A DNA stretch of 64,000 nt, from positions 1-64,000 of the forward strand of contig NZ_WKJL01000015.1 of NCBI RefSeq assembly GCF_009674565.1, given 5' to 3'. A model generated the notes under the pieces. The model saw nothing but the letters and a program-made list of their open reading frames with translations. It did no database searches and had not been told where the DNA came from. The stretch comes from Duganella aquatilis. Its GTDB lineage: Bacteria > Pseudomonadota > Gammaproteobacteria > Burkholderiales > Burkholderiaceae_D. Below, piece by piece: positions 39,720 to 48,795 of the stretch (its first letter is position 1; each line of letters begins with the position of its first letter). A program made the translations under genes and the position numbers.

Positions 39720-40754
39720 ATGACCGCAAACCGTCCCCTGATAGCACGCCTGAACTGGTACTGGATCTTCCAGCTGGCCGGCTGGGGCTTCCTGCCACTG
39801 TTCTCCTTCGCCATGGGCGCCACCCGTGTGCCCGGCCTGATGTGGGTGACCTGCTGGGGCGCGGTGAGCGGCATCATCATCTCCGACCTGTGGCACCGGC
39901 TGCTCAAGCGGCGCATCCGCAACGGCCGGCGCACCGGATGGAAGCTGGTGCTGTGTGCGATCCTTGTGCTGGGAACCTTGCATACCGCCGTGCAGTATCT
40001 GGGCTACGTCGTGCTGATGCCGTCGACCATGTCGCACGGGATGGATTGGCTGCCCGGCGCGCTGCTGTCCTGGTGGGCGGTGCACATGGTGTGGAATATC
40101 TTCTACATGGCGGTGCTGTCGCTGCGCCGCGCCAACCGCGCGGAGTCGGAAGCGCTGCGACTGGAAGTCGCCGCCAAGGACGCCGAGCTGCGCGCCTTGC
40201 AGGCGCAGGTCAATCCGCACTTCTTCTTCAACAGCATGAACAGCGTGCGCGCGCTGATTTACGAAGAACCGGATGCGGCGGCGCAAATGATCGACCAACT
40301 GGCCAGCGTGATGCGCTACGCGCTGCAATCAGGCCATCACGACACGGTGCCACTGTCGACGGAGATCGAGGCGGTGCAGGCTTACCTGTCGATCGAGAAG
40401 ATCCGCTTCGAGGAACGCATGCGCGTCAGCGTGGAAATCGGCATGGGCCTGGAACAGGTGCGCATTCCGCCGATGGCCTTGCAGACGCTGGTGGAAAACG
40501 CCGTCAAGTACGGCGTCGAGGCCAGTCCCACCGGCAGCGACATCCGCATCCGCGCGGAGCGCATGGACAACGGCGCGGTACATATCGAGATCGCCAACCT
40601 GGGCGCGATTGTACCATTCGCGAATTCCACCAAGGTGGGCTTGGTCAATACGCGCAAGCGGCTGGCGCTGGCCCTGGGCGAAAACGCGCAGCTGGATTTA
40701 TCTGAAAACAGTGGCTGGGTACGCGCCACCATGACTTTACCGGAGGCCGCCTGA
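39720..40754 (+). CDS. LytS-family sensor histidine kinase (second copy in window)
   Basis: Sensor kinase of 344 aa with four predicted membrane helices (about 12-33, 41-57, 72-100, 110-135), then a coiled coil and the His_kinase box QVNPHFFFNSMNSV with phospho-acceptor H167. The HATPase domain shows VENAVKYGVE and KVGLVNTRKRLAL. A TTG at 39702 could extend it by six residues. It ends in the TGATG overlap with its response regulator. It differs from the kinase at 1028 in topology and lacks the Pro-rich linker. Confidence 0.88.
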   Translation: MTANRPLIARLNWYWIFQLAGWGFLPLFSFAMGATRVPGLMWVTCWGAVSGIIISDLWHRLLKRRIRNGRRTGWKLVLCAILVLGTLHTAVQYLGYVVLMPSTMSHGMDWLPGALLSWWAVHMVWNIFYMAVLSLRRANRAESEALRLEVAAKDAELRALQAQVNPHFFFNSMNSVRALIYEEPDAAAQMIDQLASVMRYALQSGHHDTVPLSTEIEAVQAYLSIEKIRFEERMRVSVEIGMGLEQVRIPPMALQTLVENAVKYGVEASPTGSDIRIRAERMDNGAVHIEIANLGAIVPFANSTKVGLVNTRKRLALALGENAQLDLSENSGWVRATMTLPEAA

Positions 40755-41452
40755 TGCGGGCATTACTGATCGACGACGAGCGCCTGGCGCGGGCCGAGCT
40801 GCGTCGCCTGCTGGCGGCGCATCCTGACGTGGAGATTGTGGGTGAAGCGGTCAACGCCGCCGACGGCGTGCAGCAGATCGCCGCGCTCAAGCCGGACCTG
40901 ATTTTTCTCGACGTGCAAATGCCCGGCGGCTCCGGCTTCGACATGCTGGCGTCGCTGGAGGAAGCGCCGGAGGTGATCTTCACCACCGCCTTCGACCAAT
41001 ACGCCTTGCAGGCGTTCGAAGTGAATGCGCTGGATTATCTGCAAAAGCCGATCCAGGCGGCGCGCATGGCCTCGGCCTTGCAGCGCTGCGCGGTACGGCA
41101 TCAAAGCACGGCGGCAGCCGCCGCGCCGAAAAAGCTGTTCATCAAGGATGGCGGGCGATGCTGGTTTGTCGCCGTGCAGGACATCCGCCTGTTTGAATCC
41201 GAAGGCAATTACACCCGCGTGTACTTCGAGCGCCAGCAGCCGCTGATGCTGCGCTCATTGAACCAGCTGGAGGACAAGCTCGATCCGCAGCAATTCTTCC
41301 GCGCCAATCGCCGCCACATCATCAATCTCGATTACGTCGAACAGGTCGAGCCGAATGACGCCGGCGGCCTGGATCTGACGCTGCGCGACCAGCTGCAGGT
41401 GGAGGTTTCGCGCCGCCGCGCCGCGCAGTTCAAGGCGCTGACCAGTCTATAG
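40754..41452 (+). CDS. LytTR-family response regulator (second copy in window)
   Basis: Response regulator of 232 aa: receiver domain about 1-115 with D8/D9 and phospho-acceptor D53 in IFLDVQMPGGSG, and LytTR DNA-binding domain about 128-232 (WFVAVQDIRLFESEGNYTRVYF, FFRANRRHIINLDYV). It overlaps the kinase gene by one base (TGATG). The closest next genes on the other strand are an MFS transporter and an FtsX-like permease; they could be targets but this is only positional. Confidence 0.9.
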   Translation: MRALLIDDERLARAELRRLLAAHPDVEIVGEAVNAADGVQQIAALKPDLIFLDVQMPGGSGFDMLASLEEAPEVIFTTAFDQYALQAFEVNALDYLQKPIQAARMASALQRCAVRHQSTAAAAAPKKLFIKDGGRCWFVAVQDIRLFESEGNYTRVYFERQQPLMLRSLNQLEDKLDPQQFFRANRRHIINLDYVEQVEPNDAGGLDLTLRDQLQVEVSRRRAAQFKALTSL

Positions 41453-42730
41453 TTCGGGAATCGGCCGCACCACCAGGTAGCGGTACGACATGGCGCCGAG
41501 GAAGGCGATACCGGCGCCGGTCAACAGCGCCGGCACGAAGGACCAGGACTGCGCGATGTAGCCGGTCAGCACCGGCGCCAGCGCGCCGCCGAGGAAGCCG
41601 CCGAAGTTTTGCAGCGCGCCCAGCGAGGCGATGCGGCTCGGCGGCGCCGCCACCGTCGCCAGCGACCAGGCACATGCCGACGAGGCGTTGGCCAGGAAGA
41701 TGACGATGGCGATGCAGGCCACCGCCGCCACATTGCTCTCGACCAGCGCCGCCGGGATCGTGAACGCCACCATGCCCAGCGTGGATGCGACCACCGCGTT
41801 GCGACGCCCCAGCAGCGGCGATGCCGCGCCTTGCGCCACACGGTCCGACGCCCAGCCGGCAACCAGCGCGCCGGCAAAGCCGCACAGGAAGGGAATGGCG
41901 GCGGCGATGCCGACGTGGGCGAACTCCATGTGCCGCTCCGTGCGCAAATAGCCCGGCAGCCAGGTCAGGTAGACCCAGTTGAGGTACACCGATCCGAAGA
42001 AGCCCAGCATCATGCCCCACGTGGTGCGATAGCGGAACAGCGCCAGCCACGAAGCGGAATCCGCTTTGGGCGCGGCGGCGCGCGACGCTTTCACTTCAAG
42101 GTAGGCGCGTTCCTCCGCGCTCATTTGCTGGTGCACCGGATCGCGGTACAGCGCCAGCCAGACCACCGCCGCCACCAGTCCCATCGCGCCGGTGGCGAAG
42201 AAGGCCCAGTGCCAGCTGGTCGCGGCAATCAGCGGCGGCAGGCACAGAGGCGCCAGCGCCACGCCGAGCGGAGACGCGGAATTGAAGATGCCGGTCGGCG
42301 TGCCGCGCGCACGGACCGGGAACCAGTTGCTGACCACCCGCGCCGCCGACGGAAACTGCGGCGCCTCGCCGATGCCCAGCGCTATGCGGGCGATGACGAA
42401 CCAGCCGAAGGTCGAGGCCAGCCCACCGGCCGCCTGCGCCACCGACCACACCACCAGGCCGATGCCGAGCAGCCAGCGCGGTCCGGTCCTGTCCACCAGC
42501 GCGCCAACCGGCAGCTGGCACAAGGCGTAGCTCCACGAAAAGGCCGACAGCAGCAAGCCCATTTGGCCCAGCGACAGGCCCAGATCGGCGCGGATGTATT
42601 CATTGGCCACCGCCAGCGTGGCGCGATCCAGGTAGTTGATCACGCCGCAGACCACCAGCAGTACAAGGGCCAAGGTCTGGCGGCGGCGGATGTGGGAAGA
42701 AGGTTTGACGTTTGTCGTTATATTTATCAT
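41447..42730 (-). CDS. MFS transporter, anion:cation symporter (ACS) type
   Basis: Twelve-helix major facilitator transporter (427 aa). The loop 2-3 motif VGALVDRTGPRWLLG and segments NYLDRATLAVANEYI and IARIALGIGEAPQFPSAARVVSNWFP place it with the D-galactonate/glucarate/hexuronate group. Substrate unknown; no catabolic gene for sugar acids lies nearby. It is convergent with the LytTR regulator, overlapping it by 6 bp, and its start is 31 bp from the end of the permease gene on the same strand. Confidence 0.87.
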   Translation of the reverse strand: MINITTNVKPSSHIRRRQTLALVLLVVCGVINYLDRATLAVANEYIRADLGLSLGQMGLLLSAFSWSYALCQLPVGALVDRTGPRWLLGIGLVVWSVAQAAGGLASTFGWFVIARIALGIGEAPQFPSAARVVSNWFPVRARGTPTGIFNSASPLGVALAPLCLPPLIAATSWHWAFFATGAMGLVAAVVWLALYRDPVHQQMSAEERAYLEVKASRAAAPKADSASWLALFRYRTTWGMMLGFFGSVYLNWVYLTWLPGYLRTERHMEFAHVGIAAAIPFLCGFAGALVAGWASDRVAQGAASPLLGRRNAVVASTLGMVAFTIPAALVESNVAAVACIAIVIFLANASSACAWSLATVAAPPSRIASLGALQNFGGFLGGALAPVLTGYIAQSWSFVPALLTGAGIAFLGAMSYRYLVVRPIPEL

Positions 42731-42761
42731 TTGGCGACATTGTACGACAGCGCCAGATGGA

Positions 42762-45191
42762 TCAACTGCGCAGCGCCTCCACCGGCGACAGGCGCATGGC
42801 CAGCCACGCGTGGCGGCTGATGGCGCTGATCGCGATCACCAGCGTCAGCGCCAGCGCGAACAGCAAGGTCCAGTAGCCGACCGGTGCGTGTTCGACATAG
42901 CCGGCCAGGTAACGCTGGATGGCGATCGCCGCCAGCGGCAGGCCGATCGCGGCGGCGATCAGTATCAGCGTGCCGATCTCGCGCAGCACCAGCAGGCCAA
43001 TGTCGCCGCGCCGCGCGCCGTGCAGCTTGCGCAGCACGATTTCCCTGGCACGGCGCTGCACGGTGTTGGCGGACAAAACGTAGGTGCCGACGCCGGCGAT
43101 GATCAGCGCCAGGCAGGTGGCGCTGGCCAGCAGCTTGGCCATGCGCGCATCCTCGGCGTAATTCACGGCCAGCACCTCGTCGGCGCGGTGCATGCGCAGC
43201 AGCGATTCAGGGAAGTAGCGCGGCCACAGCTCGCGCACCGCGCGCTCGATGTCCGCCATCGGTCCATGCACGCGCACGGTCAGCGAGGCGCCGGCGGTGC
43301 GCAATTCGTAGGCGGTGGCGCGCGGCGCTTCGCGCAGCGAACGGAAACGCAACTCCGGGGCGATGCCGACGATGGTCTTGCGGATGGTCTTGTTGTCGAA
43401 GCCCGTGAACAACACCGTTTCGCCCACCGCCGCCTGCGGCGACGCGAAGCCGAGCGCGCGCGCGGCGATGGCGTTGATCACCACCGGCACAAGGTCATCG
43501 TCGGCATCCACGCCCCGTTTGAACAGGCGCCCCGCCACCGGCTGGACGCGCAACTGCTCGAAGAAATTCGTGCTGACCGACTTCATCTCCATGGTCGCCG
43601 CCTGGCCGCCGGGACGTTGCAGGTCGCGCGACCAGCTCCAGTCCAGACGCCCGACCGGATCGTCCGACACGGCCACGCCGTCCACGCCGGTCTGCGCCGA
43701 CAGCGCGGTATAGAATCCATGTGCCGTCGGGCTGTCCTTGACGCGCTCCGGCATGTCCACCACCAGCAGCGGCGCCGGGTCGAAACCGGGCGACGACGTC
43801 AGCGCGTAATGCGTTTGCCAGGCGATGGCGATACTGACGCCGGCCAGGCCCATGGCCGCCGCGATCTGTATCACCGTCAGCACGCGCCGCAGCCGCATGC
43901 TGGCGCCAGACTCGGTGCCGGGACGACCGGCCAGCACCTGCGTCGGGTGCACGCGCAGCGCAATCACGGCGGGATAAATCGCGCTCACCACGCCCAGCAA
44001 GGCGCCGATGCCGAAGGCCGCCGCGATATTCGATGCCGTGAACAGGTCGTCCAGCTGTCGATTCACCAGCTCCGAAAACACCGGCAGCGCCAGCCAGGCC
44101 AGCAGCAGTCCCAGCGCCGTGGCCAACATCGACACCAGCAGCGACTCCAGCATGAACTGCAACGCCAGCTGCGACAGGCCGGCGCCAAGCACCTTGCGCA
44201 TCGCCACCTCGCGCTGGCGGCGCAGCACACGCACCGTGGTCAGGTTGACGTAGTTGATCGCCGCCAGCACCAGTATCAGCACGGCGATGGCGGCCAGTCC
44301 GGCGATCACCACCGGATCGCCACGGTCGCCCACCAGCGCGATGGTGCTGCGCAGGTTCTGCGTGAAATAGGCGCCACGCAGTGGCGACAGGGAGATGTCC
44401 ATGGTCTTGCGCTTGCCCAGGCGCGCCATCACCTCGGCGGGGAAACTTTGCACGCTGGGCGTGTGGTCCACCACCTGTTGCAGGCTGTCGGTCAGCGCGG
44501 AGATCGAGGTGCCGGGGCGGACGCGTATCAGTATCTTGCCGATCCATCCGTGCTCGCCGGTCACCATCTCGTGGCGCACCTCTTCGGCGAAGGTGGAGTT
44601 CACCCCAAACAGCATCTCGAACGGAATGGTGGTGTTCGACGGCGGCGTGGCGACAACGGCCCCCACCTGCTGCGGCTTGCCTTCCATGTGGACGATGCGG
44701 CCGACCACGTCGGCGGCGCCGAAGTAGCGCAGCGCCGTCGCCTCGGTCAGCACGATGCGGTCGGGACGTTCCAGCGCGCCGGGCAGGTCGCCGTGCAGCG
44801 CGCGCAGGCCCAGTATGCGCTCAAAGCCGGGCAGCACGACCAGCGCGCGCACGCGCAGCATCTTGCGGTCGATGCGGACTGCGATCGGCATGACCTCTTC
44901 GCGCGCCGGAATGTAGGTCGTGGCATCGACCACGCCAGGCATCTTCAGCGCCGCGTTCCGCAGGAACATCGGCGCCAGGTCGTACAGCGGCTCGGTGGGA
45001 TCGACATTGAAGCGGTGGCGGACCACGTAGATATTGTCCACGTCCGGCACCGAGGCATCGTACTCCAGCGAGTAGCGCACAAAGCCAAGCAGCAGCAGGC
45101 ACGCCGCCAGGCCCGCGCTCAGTCCGAGCATGACCGCCAGCGTGTATGCCGGTTCCTGTATCAGTGTGCGCCAGCCGATGCGAAAGTCCAT
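42762..45191 (-). CDS. FtsX-like ABC transporter permease, two MacB-type halves
   Basis: Membrane protein of 809 aa with the double FtsX/MacB_PCD architecture: an N-terminal helix (about 18-40), a large periplasmic domain, three helices (about 275-410 around REVAMRKVLGAG), a second periplasmic domain and three C-terminal helices (REIVLRKLHGARRGDIGLLVL). This is the plan of permeases that work with an ABC ATPase in efflux or in mechanotransmission. No ATPase or membrane-fusion gene is adjacent, so it is an orphan here. The substrate is unknown. Confidence 0.85.
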   Translation of the reverse strand: MDFRIGWRTLIQEPAYTLAVMLGLSAGLAACLLLLGFVRYSLEYDASVPDVDNIYVVRHRFNVDPTEPLYDLAPMFLRNAALKMPGVVDATTYIPAREEVMPIAVRIDRKMLRVRALVVLPGFERILGLRALHGDLPGALERPDRIVLTEATALRYFGAADVVGRIVHMEGKPQQVGAVVATPPSNTTIPFEMLFGVNSTFAEEVRHEMVTGEHGWIGKILIRVRPGTSISALTDSLQQVVDHTPSVQSFPAEVMARLGKRKTMDISLSPLRGAYFTQNLRSTIALVGDRGDPVVIAGLAAIAVLILVLAAINYVNLTTVRVLRRQREVAMRKVLGAGLSQLALQFMLESLLVSMLATALGLLLAWLALPVFSELVNRQLDDLFTASNIAAAFGIGALLGVVSAIYPAVIALRVHPTQVLAGRPGTESGASMRLRRVLTVIQIAAAMGLAGVSIAIAWQTHYALTSSPGFDPAPLLVVDMPERVKDSPTAHGFYTALSAQTGVDGVAVSDDPVGRLDWSWSRDLQRPGGQAATMEMKSVSTNFFEQLRVQPVAGRLFKRGVDADDDLVPVVINAIAARALGFASPQAAVGETVLFTGFDNKTIRKTIVGIAPELRFRSLREAPRATAYELRTAGASLTVRVHGPMADIERAVRELWPRYFPESLLRMHRADEVLAVNYAEDARMAKLLASATCLALIIAGVGTYVLSANTVQRRAREIVLRKLHGARRGDIGLLVLREIGTLILIAAAIGLPLAAIAIQRYLAGYVEHAPVGYWTLLFALALTLVIAISAISRHAWLAMRLSPVEALRS

Positions 45192-45309
45192 GTATGTCCC
45201 GTTTGTTGTGAGTTTGTCAGGTCAGATTGCAAACTCCATGCCACATGGATTCAGGCGCTGGCGGCGGCGCGGTGTGCGGAAATGAACGCCGGCCGCGAGC
45301 CGACACTGT

Positions 45310-48300
45310 TCACTTCCGGACATTCAGGCCAGGGATCACCTGCGGCGTGTACGGCTTGACCGGCTGCTCCTTCAGCTTTTTGTCCAGCAGTTCCAGCGCC
45401 ACTTCCAGCTGGCGGTCCTGGCCCTGGTAGGTGGCGTGCGGCGGATTGTCGACCACCACGTCCGGCGTCACGCCCACGCCTTCGATCAGCCACTGGCCGT
45501 CTTCGGCGTGGAACTGGCCCATCTGCGCCACGCGCGCCATGCCGTTGTCGCTCAGGCGGTTGTTATCGCTGAGCCAGACGCCGGCGCCGGCGGTGCGCTT
45601 GCCGACCAGCGGCGCCAGTCCCAGCGACTTGATGCCGGCGGCGAAGGTCTCGCCGTCCGAGTAAGTGTATTCATCCACCAGCACCACCAGGTGGCCGCGG
45701 AAGGTGTTCTGCATGTTCGGCGACGGCGCCACGCCCGGCGGCGCCCAGAACGCCCACGCCTTGCGCAGCAGCTTCTCGATGATCCAGCTGTCGATATTGC
45801 CGCCGTTGTTGCGGCGGACGTCGATGATCAGGCCCTCGCGGTTGACGTTGGCGTAGAAGTCGCGCGCGAACGAGGCGATGTCCGCCGGCCCCATGGCGCG
45901 CAGGTGCAGGTAGCCGATGCGGCCCTTGGACGCGGCTTCCACCTGGCGTGCGCGCGATTGTTCCCAGTCGCTGTAGCGCAGGCCGAACTGTTTGGCCATG
46001 TTCACCGGCAGCACGATCACCTGGCGCGTGTCGTTCTTACGCTTCACCTGCAACAGCACCTGCTTGTCGGCCTGGTTCAGCAACAGGTCGGCGATGTCGC
46101 GCGCCTCCAGCACCGGCTTGCCGTTGACGGCGGTGATGACGTCGCCCTCCTTCACGTCCACGCCGGCTTGCGCCAGCGGACCGCGTTGCGACGGCAGTTC
46201 CGGTTCGCTGGCGTAGACATGGTCGACGCGGTAGCCGTCGGCGGTGCGCGTCAGCAGCGCCCCCAGGCCGGCCGGCACGCCTTCCGGCGCCGGCTTGCGG
46301 ATGTCGCCGGGACGGATCTGCGAGTGCAGCGCGCCGACTTCGCTGATCATCATGCCCAGCACGTCGTCCAGCTCCGCGCGGTCGGTCACGCGGTCCACCA
46401 GCGGCGCGTACTTGGCGCGCACGGCAGGCCAGTCGGCGCCGCGCATCTTGACGTCGTAGAGGAAGTCGCGGTGCATGCGCCAGGCGTCGTTGAACATCTG
46501 CTTCCATTCCAGGCGCGGATTGGAGGTGAAGGTCCAGTCGTCCACCTTGACCCTGGCCTTACTGGTGTCGGTTGGCGCCTTGGCGCCCGCTTCCACCACC
46601 AGCATGTCGCCCGGACCGTTGGCGGCGATGGTGCGGTAGTAGACGTGCTTGCGGTCGGCGGACAGGTCGAACTCGCGCACATTGGCCGCGAACACTTCCG
46701 CCTTCGGATCATTGCTGGCGACGGCCAGCGTTTTCAGCGCGGCCTTGCCATCGGCGCCGTCGGCGTCGATGAAGTACAGGCGCTTGTCGTCGATCTGCAG
46801 GCCGCTGTAATTACCGGGCGGCAGATGCACTTCGTACAGGCGCTCGGCCAGGCCGGCGTAGACGATGGCCGGCAGCGCTTTGCCGGCCGGCTTGGGCGCG
46901 GCCTTGGCGACGGCTTTTTCCGCCGCCTTCTCGGCCGCCTGCTCGGTGGCGCCTTCGGCCGGCTTGTCGGCCGGCTTGCTCAGTTCATCGTCCGGCTTGA
47001 ACGGGAAGCGGTTCTCCGGCTGCAGCGCCAGCGCGTAGATGCCGGTGCGCTTGTCGAACACCGGCCCCATGTTGCGGTCGCCCCACGGCGAGCCGTTGGC
47101 CAGCGTGAAGTTACGGGCCGACAGGAAGTACAGCCATTTGCCGTCCGGCGAAAACACCGGCGAGCGCGAGGTATAGCGGTCGCTGGTGACGAAGTTCAGT
47201 TGCTTGGTGTCGAGGTTGAACAGGCCGATCTGGTCGCGCTGCTCGGTGCTGCCGGCGCGGACCAGCGCCAGGTTCCTGCTGTCCGGCGACCACTGGATTT
47301 CCTCGTACTCGCCGGCGCCGGACTTGCCGGCATCGTCGATGATGGTGTTGGCCTTGGTGGCCAGGTCCAGCAGCCAGAAGCGGCCCTTCTTGTCGGTGTG
47401 GCCCAGCCAGCGGCCGTCCGGCGACGGGTACAGCTTCCAGCGGTGGTTGGTACCGTCCCTGGTCAGCTGCTCGCCCTTGCCGGAACCGTCGGCGGCGAAT
47501 TTCCAGATTTCGTTTTCGCCGGTGGTGTCGACGATGGCGTAGATCGATTTATCGTCGTGGCTGAACACCGCCTCGCGCGCGCGCGAGCCTTCCGGTATGG
47601 CGATTTCCACGCGACGCTGCACGCCGGTGCCGGCCACACTGACGCGGCCGCGCGCGGTCAGCACCAGGCGTTCGAACTTGCCGGCGATCTGCACATTGGT
47701 CAGGCTTTCCAGCGGCGAGCGGATCTGGCGTGCGCGCTGCTGGTCGAAGTCCGACACCAGGCTGACGGCCAGCTGTTCATCCTTGTTGCTGGCCAGGTCC
47801 AGCACGTGCAGGTCGGCGCCCAGCTGGTAGGCGATGCGGCCATCGCCCATGGCGGCGTTGCGCACGTCCCAGTCGGCGTATTGGGTCAGCTGGCGCGGAT
47901 CGCTGCCGTCGGCGGCCATGGTCCACAGATTGTCGGAGCCGCCACGGTCGCTGATGAAGTACAGGCGGCCCTGCCACCACATCGGGCGCTTGTTGTTGCC
48001 GGTGTCGGCGGCCAGCAGCTGCACCGCTTCGCCGTTGCCGCCGACATCGTAGCGCCACAGCTGCGCGGTGGCGCCGCCGCGATACAGCTTGACGTTGTCG
48101 TTGGTCAGCGCCAGGCCGTTACGGGTGAAGTACAGCGTCTTGCCGGCGTCGTCGAGCACGGCGTCGTTGGCGTCGGCCAGCGGGAAGATGCGGCGTTGCA
48201 GCGTGTCCGGCTTGACGGCGGCGATGACGAAACTGCGGCCCGGTCCGGTGCCGCCCGCCATGCTGACCAACACCTCGCCCTGCGCGCTCCAGCCCAGCAC

Positions 48301-48630
48301 CGAGACGGCGCCGTTTTCAAACGTGATGCGCTTGGGCAGGCCGCCCGCCAGCGGCATCACATAGGCTTCCTGCGCGCCTTCGTAGGCGGCCGAGAAAGCC
48401 ACCCACTGGCCGTCGCGCGAGATGGCGGCGTTGGTCTCGGCCGCCGGATGCGTGGTCAGACGCTGGGCCTGGCCGCCATGGACGCCGGTGCGCCACAGGT
48501 CGCCCTCGGCGGTGAACACCACGCTGTCGCCGCGGATGGCGGGATAGCGGTAATAGGCATCGGCGGCGCTGGCGGAAGACAGCAGACCGGCGGACATCAG
48601 CATCAAGGCAAGTGGACGGGACAGGTTCAT
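45310..48630 (-). CDS. Tricorn-type S41 family protease, exported
   Basis: Large exported protease of 1106 aa. Residues 1-22 form a signal peptide. A WD40-like beta-propeller part (about 30-560) with repeats such as NAAISRDGQWVAFSA and SPDGRWLGHTD leads to an Ala/Lys/Glu/Pro-rich linker (about 550-585), a second propeller-like part, a PDZ domain (about 775-850) and the S41 catalytic domain (about 870-1090). The likely nucleophile is S991 in EYTYSDGETFAAG. It degrades peptides in known tricorn homologues; here it would act in the periplasm. Lone gene. Confidence 0.9.
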   Translation of the reverse strand: MNLSRPLALMLMSAGLLSSASAADAYYRYPAIRGDSVVFTAEGDLWRTGVHGGQAQRLTTHPAAETNAAISRDGQWVAFSAAYEGAQEAYVMPLAGGLPKRITFENGAVSVLGWSAQGEVLVSMAGGTGPGRSFVIAAVKPDTLQRRIFPLADANDAVLDDAGKTLYFTRNGLALTNDNVKLYRGGATAQLWRYDVGGNGEAVQLLAADTGNNKRPMWWQGRLYFISDRGGSDNLWTMAADGSDPRQLTQYADWDVRNAAMGDGRIAYQLGADLHVLDLASNKDEQLAVSLVSDFDQQRARQIRSPLESLTNVQIAGKFERLVLTARGRVSVAGTGVQRRVEIAIPEGSRAREAVFSHDDKSIYAIVDTTGENEIWKFAADGSGKGEQLTRDGTNHRWKLYPSPDGRWLGHTDKKGRFWLLDLATKANTIIDDAGKSGAGEYEEIQWSPDSRNLALVRAGSTEQRDQIGLFNLDTKQLNFVTSDRYTSRSPVFSPDGKWLYFLSARNFTLANGSPWGDRNMGPVFDKRTGIYALALQPENRFPFKPDDELSKPADKPAEGATEQAAEKAAEKAVAKAAPKPAGKALPAIVYAGLAERLYEVHLPPGNYSGLQIDDKRLYFIDADGADGKAALKTLAVASNDPKAEVFAANVREFDLSADRKHVYYRTIAANGPGDMLVVEAGAKAPTDTSKARVKVDDWTFTSNPRLEWKQMFNDAWRMHRDFLYDVKMRGADWPAVRAKYAPLVDRVTDRAELDDVLGMMISEVGALHSQIRPGDIRKPAPEGVPAGLGALLTRTADGYRVDHVYASEPELPSQRGPLAQAGVDVKEGDVITAVNGKPVLEARDIADLLLNQADKQVLLQVKRKNDTRQVIVLPVNMAKQFGLRYSDWEQSRARQVEAASKGRIGYLHLRAMGPADIASFARDFYANVNREGLIIDVRRNNGGNIDSWIIEKLLRKAWAFWAPPGVAPSPNMQNTFRGHLVVLVDEYTYSDGETFAAGIKSLGLAPLVGKRTAGAGVWLSDNNRLSDNGMARVAQMGQFHAEDGQWLIEGVGVTPDVVVDNPPHATYQGQDRQLEVALELLDKKLKEQPVKPYTPQVIPGLNVRK

Positions 48631-48766
48631 GGGACAGTGTCATAGGTTGTCGTATGGATCGACAATTCTGGCACAGATCGTTGCCCTGTTGGGGTTGACG
48701 TTGCAGGCCGCTTTAAAAGCACGCGGCACCCATGCAACCCGCACACCGCTGCGGCCGGGGATAAAA

Positions 48767-48793
48767 AAAAAGCCCGCGTTCTGCGGGCTTTTT
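48767..48793 (-). terminator. Rho-independent terminator of clpA
   Basis: GC-rich stem AAGCCCGC/GCGGGCTT with 5-nt loop, flanked by A-run and T-run, two bases after the clpA stop (48796). On the minus strand the hairpin is followed by nine T residues. A strong terminator ending the clpS-clpA transcript; the opposite direction may also be blocked. Confidence 0.88.
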
Positions 48794-48795
48794 GC

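Noticed and set aside
42636-45359. 907-codon open frame on the plus strand opposite the FtsX-like permease
   Set aside because: His/Gln/Arg-rich low-complexity translation without motifs; antisense artefact.
45436-48645. 1069-codon open frame on the plus strand opposite the tricorn protease
   Set aside because: Same reason; no domain motif, while the minus strand holds propeller, PDZ and S41 motifs.
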